From DASZZV01 sp035544835 (GTDB lineage Bacteria > Acidobacteriota > Thermoanaerobaculia > Gp7-AA8), in assembly GCA_035544835.1 (NCBI GenBank), contig DASZZV010000227.1, forward strand, positions 1 through 6,000: 6,000 nucleotides of DNA. Reading direction: 5' to 3'. Made by a program: the position numbers and the translations under genes. The notes below the pieces were generated by a model that worked only from the letters and a program-made list of their open reading frames with translations, was not told the origin of the DNA and did not search any database. Positions 1 through 4,082 of this stretch are shown piece after piece (position 1 is the first letter of the stretch; each line of letters begins with the position of its first letter).

Positions 1-50
1 CTTGGCAATCGAAAATGGTTGCGAGCACCACGATGGAAGGGCCCCCGCCC

Positions 51-134
51 AGATCCCTCGCTGCGGCTCGGGATGACACATCGGGGAACCCGCGTAAATA
101 CAGGGAGTTTCTTAGAAGCCGCAGCGAAGGATCT
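51..134. repeat. Short repeat with terminal inverted repeats, copy A
   Basis: The ends are inverted repeats. Bases 51-70 (AGATCCCTCGCTGCGGCTCG) match the reverse complement of 115-134 at 17 of 20 positions. The interior, starting GGATGACA at 71, resembles copy B at 251-313 by eye (roughly four-fifths identical). This structure fits a small non-autonomous mobile or REP-like element of intergenic regions. No transposase is present in the window, so mobility is inferred only. Confidence 0.6.
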
Positions 135-171
135 CAAGATATAGCGATCTGAATTCAGATCCTGCCGCTGG

Positions 172-316
172 AGATCCTTCGCCGCGGCGGCTCAGGATGA
201 CAAGCACGTTTTTTTCCCTCATCGGCGACGCAGCGTCGTCCCTTGCTCAAGATGACAAGCTCGGGAAACCAGCATAGATACTGGAGGTTCATTAGAAGCC
301 GCAGCGAGGGATGACA
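172..316. repeat. Short repeat with terminal inverted repeats, copy B
   Basis: It begins AGATCCTTCGCCGCGGC at 172 and ends with GAAGCCGCAGCGAGGGAT (295-312), giving the same kind of inverted ends as copy A. It is longer than copy A because of an extra stretch (about 200-250) that holds a T7 run, a small palindrome CGACGCAGCGTCG and a second ...GATGACAAGC junction. It may be two overlapping or nested units. Bases 251-313 align with 72-133 of copy A with about one indel. Confidence 0.55.
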
Positions 317-368
317 CAGTCCTCAATCAGACCGGCAACACGTTGCCATCCTTCCTCGCCTTCTTATT

Positions 369-396
369 TTTTCAAGTTTCAATCTTCAATTTTCAA
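369..396. repeat. Heptamer tandem repeat NNTTCAA, four units
   Basis: TTCAA occurs at 371, 378, 385 and 392, an exact 7-base period over four units. The two variable bases in each unit are always T, G or C. The last unit contains the TGA stop of the P450 gene (393-395, read on the minus strand). The tract is much more AT-rich than its surroundings. Confidence 0.75.
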
Positions 397-1721
397 TTTC
401 GTATTCTCATCCCCATCCCATGACGCGGCCGCAAAGTAATCGAAGCCTGCGCCTCTACTCTGTCCGAAATGAGCTCGACGCGCCAGCGCTGCGCGAACGT
501 GGCGAGGATGAGCACCGCCTCCATCCAGGCGAAACCCTCTCCGATGCAGACACGCGGTCCTCCTCCAAATGGGAAATAAGCGAACTTCGGACGTGCGCTC
601 TTCTCAGCCGGCGTAAACCGCATCGGATCGAAGCGGTCGGGCTCCGGCCAGAACCGCGGATCGCGATGTGTCACCGCCTGGGAGGCCACCACGACCGTGT
701 CCCGAGGAATGCTCCAGGTACCGAGCTCGACATCGTTCAATGCCAGTCGGCTCACCGCCCAGGCCGGAGGATAGAGACGCATCGATTCGGCCAGGACCAT
801 CTCGACAAAGGTAAGTCGAGGATAGTCCGGCGGTGCCGGCAATCGATCGCCGAGCACAGCCGCGATCTCATCCTTCATTTTCTCGAAGGTCTGGGGATGC
901 TGCGAGAGCAGGAGCCACGTCCACGACAGAGCGTTCGCCGTAGTCTCGTGACCCGCCAGAAAAATGGTCAGAACCTCGTCTCGAAGTTGCTGATCGGTCA
1001 TTCCTCCCCCATCGCCTTCCTCGTCCTGGGCGAGCAGCAGCATCGAGAGCAGATCACCGCGATCGACTGAGCTGGCGCGGCGTTCCGCGATGATGGAGTA
1101 GATGGTCCGATCGAGCCGCTTGATGGCACGCCGGAAGCGAAGAGTCGAGGGAAGAGGGATCCTCTGAAGCATCGGCGTGAGAGGATTCATCAGCAGCGGG
1201 AAAAGATCGATCAGGTCGGTCAGCGCCCCGCCAATCTCGTCGCCTTCTTTCTCGACCTCGGCGCCAAACAATGTCCTGGCGACGATCGACAGCGTGAGCG
1301 ACATCATCTCGTGATGCATATCGATGACCTGCCCGTCGTGCCATCGATCCCGCATGGCCGCTGCACGCGCCACCATTTCGGCAGCGTAGCGGGCAATGCG
1401 CTCGCTGTGAAACGCCGGCTGAGCCAGCCGGCGCTGTCGTTTGTGAAACTCACCCTCGGAGGTCAGCAGCCCTTCGCCGAAGACGACCTTGGCTCGCTGA
1501 AGAACGCGGCTCTTGTGAAAGGAGCGATGCTGCGTGACCAACAGCTCGCGGATCAGGTCGGGATGACTGAGCAGGACGATCTTCTGACCGCCGATGACGA
1601 ATTGCGCGGCGTCTCCCTGCTCCCGAGCCAGCCGGCGAAGAAAAGGAATCGGATCGCGCTGCATGATGCGCATGTAACGTCCGGGAACCGGGGAGCGCGG
1701 TAACGATGGGATGGCAGTCAT
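393..1721 (-). CDS. Cytochrome P450 monooxygenase, soluble
   Basis: This is a heme-thiolate monooxygenase of 442 residues, the usual length for a bacterial P450. It has no N-terminal anchor, so it is likely cytosolic. The I-helix oxygen-activation motif is AGHETTAN (256-263), the K-helix ExxR is ESMR (312-315), the PERF-like region is PDRFDPMRF (361-369), and the heme loop is FGGGPRVCIG (385-394) with Cys392 as axial ligand. All essential residues are intact. The C-helix reads HKRQRR (93-98), with His where many P450s have Trp. The AGHETT and FGGGPRxCIG forms recall bacterial relatives of the CYP4/CYP102 clan (fatty acid, alkane or terpenoid oxidation), but the substrate cannot be told. ATG at 1721 is the first possible ATG: an in-frame stop lies at 1740-1742. 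No good Shine-Dalgarno is visible. No ferredoxin or reductase gene is adjacent, so redox partners must be elsewhere. The gene is separated from the upstream ankyrin gene by a REPIN-like element. Confidence 0.95.
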   Translation of the reverse strand: MTAIPSLPRSPVPGRYMRIMQRDPIPFLRRLAREQGDAAQFVIGGQKIVLLSHPDLIRELLVTQHRSFHKSRVLQRAKVVFGEGLLTSEGEFHKRQRRLAQPAFHSERIARYAAEMVARAAAMRDRWHDGQVIDMHHEMMSLTLSIVARTLFGAEVEKEGDEIGGALTDLIDLFPLLMNPLTPMLQRIPLPSTLRFRRAIKRLDRTIYSIIAERRASSVDRGDLLSMLLLAQDEEGDGGGMTDQQLRDEVLTIFLAGHETTANALSWTWLLLSQHPQTFEKMKDEIAAVLGDRLPAPPDYPRLTFVEMVLAESMRLYPPAWAVSRLALNDVELGTWSIPRDTVVVASQAVTHRDPRFWPEPDRFDPMRFTPAEKSARPKFAYFPFGGGPRVCIGEGFAWMEAVLILATFAQRWRVELISDRVEAQASITLRPRHGMGMRIRN

Positions 1722-1744
1722 GTTAATAGTGATCTGAACCTATT

Positions 1745-1844
1745 GTGGCCGGACATTCCGATGTCCGGCTGTTGGCCGGAGCAGAATTGCCCTTTGCAAC
1801 TGACAGGGCTTTGCGACCCGCCGGACATCGGAATGTCCGGCCAC
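1745..1844. repeat. REPIN-like inverted pair of palindromes
   Basis: Bases 1745-1769 and 1820-1844 are perfect 25-base inverted repeats. Each arm is itself a hairpin: GTG, then GCCGGACAT, loop TCCG, then ATGTCCGGC. Each carries GTGG at its outer end. Two inverted REP palindromes with outer GTRG heads in about 100 bases is the organisation of REPINs, which RAYT (TnpA_REP) transposases mobilise. The 50-base centre is unrelated filler with a weak GCCCT/AGGGC stem. The element lies between the stop of the ankyrin gene and the P450 start. It has no U-tract, so it is not a classic terminator, although the stem could still attenuate read-through or protect RNA ends. Confidence 0.75.
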
Positions 1845-1866
1845 CAGGCTAGGCATCAACGCGCTT

Positions 1867-2949
1867 TCACTTCTTTCTTGCGGCCGCTTCGATCATGGCC
1901 CGGATCTCCGGTTTGTCTTTGGCCAGATCGAGCAAGTCCTCTTTGTCTCTCTTCACGTCCGCGCCGGCATCGATGAGCGTGTGGATCACGTCCTTGTAGC
2001 CGCGCAATACGGCCACGGAAAGAGCGGTGCCGCCGGAGGGGTCGCGATGATTGACCTTCGCTCCGGCTGCCAGCAGCATTTTGACGACATCGTTGTGCCC
2101 CTGTTCCGCTGCCTCGGCCAGGGCATCGACCTTGTACTCGTTGACAGCGTTCACGTCGGCATGCGCGTCGATGAGGAGCTTCATCACTTCAGGTTTCTCA
2201 GTCGCTGCCATGACCAGAGAGCCGCCCGACTCATCACGCTTGTTCACATCGGCTCCAGCATCGATGAGCATCTTTACGATTTTGGCATTGCCGCGCTCGA
2301 CAGCCTCACCCAGGGCGTTTTGGGTTTCGACCGGCATGCCGGCTTCGAGGAACAGTTTCACGGCATCGGCATCGTCCCGCAGAATCCGGCTGCGGAAGCT
2401 CGATTCGTCGTATTCGATTTCGAGCTGTTTCAACCGCCACAGGGCGTGCTGGGCCGGCGTGGCGTCGGCCGGCAACGGATCAGATTTGACCTTGCTATGA
2501 ACGATCGGAGCTTCGAAAGTGACGTCATACGTGAAGGAGTTGCCTGGATCATCCAGGACGATCCGACCGGACAGCTTCGTCGAAGCGGTCTTCTTCGGCT
2601 GAAAGGTACTGAGCTCACGCACGGAGAGGCCCGCCGGCAGCTTGGGATGAAAGAAAAACACCTCTTCTGCTTTCCCATCCTCGTTGAGCTGGACTACTAC
2701 CGCGGCAATTCCGTTTTCTTCGGCATCACTGCTCAGCGAGGAGGCCTCCTCGAGGTCGGCTTCGCTCAACTCCTTGTCGGAGACGATGATGCGGAGCAGA
2801 GTGTTCTTCTCGACTACATAAGCAAACTTCACAGGGGTCGACTTGCCACTGACGACAATGGCGCCGCTGGCCTTACCGGTTGGAATCGCTCCGAATAGCG
2901 AGCTGGCCGATAGAAGCGCGACGAACAGGACAACGCGGTTCGCGATCAT
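1867..2949 (-). CDS. Secreted ankyrin-repeat protein with N-terminal beta-rich domain
   Basis: The protein has 360 residues. Residues 1-21 form a signal peptide (hydrophobic core VVLFVALLSASSLFG, likely cut after FGA), so it is exported to the periplasm or beyond. Residues about 25-155 form a domain I cannot name. It is rich in predicted strands, begins ASGAIVVSGKSTPVKFAYVV and contains a VSDKELS turn. Residues about 183-358 form an ankyrin array of five or six repeats, with clear units near 211-240, 243-269, 274-303 and 306-333 (LLxAGAxVN-type ends). Ankyrin repeats bind protein partners; no catalytic residues are evident. Its ATG overlaps the stop of the upstream ankyrin gene as ATGA (2946-2949), so translation is probably coupled; only a weak AAAGAA precedes the start. 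Both proteins end in Lys-Lys after a similar helix, suggesting duplication of the repeat array. The partner is unknown. Confidence 0.9.
   Translation of the reverse strand: MIANRVVLFVALLSASSLFGAIPTGKASGAIVVSGKSTPVKFAYVVEKNTLLRIIVSDKELSEADLEEASSLSSDAEENGIAAVVVQLNEDGKAEEVFFFHPKLPAGLSVRELSTFQPKKTASTKLSGRIVLDDPGNSFTYDVTFEAPIVHSKVKSDPLPADATPAQHALWRLKQLEIEYDESSFRSRILRDDADAVKLFLEAGMPVETQNALGEAVERGNAKIVKMLIDAGADVNKRDESGGSLVMAATEKPEVMKLLIDAHADVNAVNEYKVDALAEAAEQGHNDVVKMLLAAGAKVNHRDPSGGTALSVAVLRGYKDVIHTLIDAGADVKRDKEDLLDLAKDKPEIRAMIEAAARKK
2946..2949 (-). promoter_or_regulatory. ATGA start/stop overlap
   Basis: Read on the minus strand, ATG (2949-2947) of the second ankyrin gene overlaps TGA (2948-2946) of the first. 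This four-base overlap is typical of translational coupling by ribosome re-initiation and indicates a two-gene transcript with fixed stoichiometry. Confidence 0.85.
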
Positions 2950-3698
2950 TTCTTTGCACCAGCCGCTTTCAGGATCTTGACGATGTCGTCCTGATCGCCT
3001 TTCTGCGCTGCCTTGAGCGGAGTCGTTCCGTCGCTGGTTTTCGCGCTCACGTCCGCTTTCAAATCGACGAGCGCCTGAACGGCCTCAGGATGGGCGCCAT
3101 AAATGGCCGAGAGCAGCGCGGTCTGACCGCCGGTCTTCGCGCCGTGATTCACATTCGCGCCACGCTTGACGAGAAAGCGGATCATCTCGATGTTGCCGGA
3201 GCTGGCGGCGAACTGCAGTGGCGTCAAGCCGGATGCACCGGCTTCGACTTTGGCTCCGGCATCGAGCAACAGGCCGGCGATCTCCTGGTTCCCCGCTGCA
3301 ACCGCCGAGGTGAAGGCATTGAAGTCGAACTTGTTCTTCGGCGACACATCCGCACCCGCCTTGATCAATATCCTGACGATCGGGATATGCCCTCGCGTGA
3401 CGGCATTCATCAACGCCGTCTCGCCCGTATCCGTCGCATTCGCATTCACTTTCGCTCCGGATGCGAGAAGAATATTGACGATCTCCTCTTCGCCATCCCA
3501 TGCCGCTTTGATGAGTGGCGTGATCTTGTGCTCGCCGTATTCAATGGTCGTCTCCGTGGAGATTCCTGACGCCAGCATCTCCTTAATGGTAGCGACATCC
3601 GAGGATTCGATGGCAACGGCAAATCGGGTACCGGGATCCTGATCCGCCCACAACGGGAGCGCGAGCAGGGACAGAAGAAGAGTTAGACGACGGACCAT
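2946..3698 (-). CDS. Secreted ankyrin-repeat protein
   Basis: The protein has 250 residues when started at 3698. Residues 1-18 form a compact signal peptide (MVRRLTLLLSLLALPLWA, likely cut before DQ), which predicts export. From about residue 24 to the end the protein is almost entirely ankyrin repeats: a degenerate N-cap unit (24-53) and six units near 58-87, 92-121, 125-154, 158-187, 191-220 and 224-250. The repeats show the usual TPLxxAAxxG and ILLxxGAxVN patterns. The reading frame is open up to an ATG at 4052, but I reject that start. The extension would be 118 residues translated through a large hairpin repeat (3744-3871), whereas 3698 has a perfect AGGAGG six bases upstream and starts exactly at a signal peptide. 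It is the first gene of a pair with the ATGA-coupled downstream gene, and divergent from the membrane kinase. It is probably a periplasmic protein-binding scaffold; the target is unknown. Confidence 0.92.
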   Translation of the reverse strand: MVRRLTLLLSLLALPLWADQDPGTRFAVAIESSDVATIKEMLASGISTETTIEYGEHKITPLIKAAWDGEEEIVNILLASGAKVNANATDTGETALMNAVTRGHIPIVRILIKAGADVSPKNKFDFNAFTSAVAAGNQEIAGLLLDAGAKVEAGASGLTPLQFAASSGNIEMIRFLVKRGANVNHGAKTGGQTALLSAIYGAHPEAVQALVDLKADVSAKTSDGTTPLKAAQKGDQDDIVKILKAAGAKK

Positions 3699-3704
3699 GA
3701 GAGG

Positions 3705-3710
3705 CCTCCT
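3705..3710 (-). promoter_or_regulatory. Shine-Dalgarno AGGAGG that decides the ankyrin start
   Basis: On the minus strand AGGAGG is followed by CCTCTC and then the ATG at 3698-3696. This is a perfect anti-16S match at six-base spacing. It is the strongest ribosome-binding site in the window and fixes the start at the signal peptide. Confidence 0.88.
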
Positions 3711-3743
3711 TGCAGAGCGATGAAAGGAGAGCTTAGCACCCGA

Positions 3744-3871
3744 CCGGAGTGGCGACATCCTGTCGCCTGGCTCGGCGGCGTCCCGCGACGCCGCCCCATC
3801 CGGGATCGCTTTCACGAGAACGGCGGCGCGGGACGCCGCCGAGCCAGGCGGCAGAGATGCCGCCACTCCGG
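3744..3871. repeat. Compound inverted repeat of GTGG-headed hairpins
   Basis: The left half (3744-3795) and right half (3822-3871) are inverted copies. They share a perfect 24-base core (3764-3787 with 3827-3850) and near-identical outer ends starting CCGGAGTGGCG. Each half holds two local hairpins: an outer one (3751-3767, GGCGACA-TCC-TGTCGCC; 3847-3864, seven-base arms) and an inner one (3774-3795, eight-base arms; 3822-3840, seven-base arms). The outer hairpins differ by a compensated base pair (A-T against G-C). As in the element at 1745-1844, GTGG sits at the outer side of each half, so this is probably a second REPIN-like type. Its long stem could fold in the ankyrin leader RNA if transcription begins beyond it. 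Confidence 0.75.
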
Positions 3872-3908
3872 TTGTGGTGAGAGAATGTAAGCATTGTGGA
3901 GATTCCCC

Positions 3909-4016
3909 ATGCTTCAGTCGCAGCATCGCGCGACCACCGACTTTAAAGAGGACATCATTTATCAGGATGGAGCGTTCGTCCGATATCCGAAACAGGCCGA
4001 CCTCAGGAACGAGTAG
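3909..4016 (+). CDS. Possible small ORF, 35 residues, unknown
   Basis: ATG at 3909 is preceded by GGAG with a seven-base gap (3898-3901), a fair ribosome-binding site, and by an in-frame stop at 3888-3890. The frame ends with TAG at 4014-4016. About two-thirds of the codons end in G or C, in keeping with coding sequence here. The peptide is hydrophilic, with a stretch DFKEDIIYQDGAFVRYPKQ that looks protein-like, and has no signal or membrane segment. It ends 66 bases before the kinase start, so it could be an upstream small gene, a decayed fragment, or chance. I do not recognise it. The minus strand is also open here, as the rejected ankyrin extension. Confidence 0.3.
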   Translation: MLQSQHRATTDFKEDIIYQDGAFVRYPKQADLRNE

Positions 4017-4064
4017 GGTCTTCCGTCGAGTAAACTCCTTGTTCCGAATCATCTACACGGGCGC

Positions 4065-4070
4065 TAAAAT
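4065..4070 (+). promoter_or_regulatory. Candidate -10 box for the kinase gene
   Basis: TAAAAT (five of six to TATAAT) lies 12 bases before the ATG at 4083. A weak -35, TTCCGA at 4042-4047, stands 17 bases upstream. Transcription would start around 4076-4078, giving a nearly leaderless mRNA, which fits the lack of a Shine-Dalgarno before this ATG. This is inferred from spacing only. Confidence 0.4.
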
Positions 4071-4082
4071 CAAACGATCTCC

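Larger units (their letters stand above)
1..392. other. Repeat-filled non-coding region
   Basis: I see no gene in these bases on either strand. The first 50 bases show nothing I can name. The rest is taken up by two copies of a palindromic repeat family (about 51-134 and 172-316), and then by an AT-rich heptamer repeat running into the end of the P450 gene. A T7 run at 209-215 is not directly preceded by a hairpin, so it is not called a terminator. No U-tract terminator is visible for the P450 gene, which ends here. Confidence 0.7.
3699..4082. other. Divergent intergenic region between ankyrin pair and kinase
   Basis: This 384-base gap holds the ribosome-binding site of the ankyrin gene, a large compound hairpin repeat (3744-3871), a possible 35-codon small ORF on the plus strand, and a likely promoter just before the kinase. 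I see no convincing -10/-35 pair for the ankyrin pair; it may lie between the repeat and 3710, or beyond the repeat. Confidence 0.7.

Noticed and set aside
209..236. T7 run and CGACGCAGCGTCG palindrome as a terminator
   Set aside because: The T-run precedes the palindrome on the plus strand, and no gene needing a terminator in that direction is visible. On the minus strand the tract would be A-rich.
420..1070. Plus-strand open frame opposite the P450 gene
   Set aside because: It lies within a P450 whose motifs are all intact on the other strand, and its translation looks random.
1722..1766. P450 promoter overlapping the left REPIN arm
   Set aside because: CACAAT and TATTAA are only four-of-six matches to -10, and no -35 stands at proper spacing.
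1745..1844. Rho-independent terminator for the ankyrin pair
   Set aside because: The stem is strong, but there is no U-tract after it on the minus strand and the loop is 50 bases. The REPIN-like reading fits better.
1981..2898. Long plus-strand open frame opposite the second ankyrin gene
   Set aside because: It is antisense to a gene with a clear signal peptide and repeats, and its translation shows no domain. High G+C commonly leaves such mirror frames.
1867..3698. CRISPR-like or DNA-level tandem repeat within the ankyrin genes
   Set aside because: The roughly 90-100-base periodicity is explained by ankyrin repeats at protein level. The DNA units are too diverged for a tandem array.
3699..4052. 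118-codon N-terminal extension of the upstream ankyrin gene
   Set aside because: It translates through the hairpin repeat. A perfect AGGAGG and a signal peptide mark the start at 3698, and a signal peptide would not lie 118 residues inside a protein.
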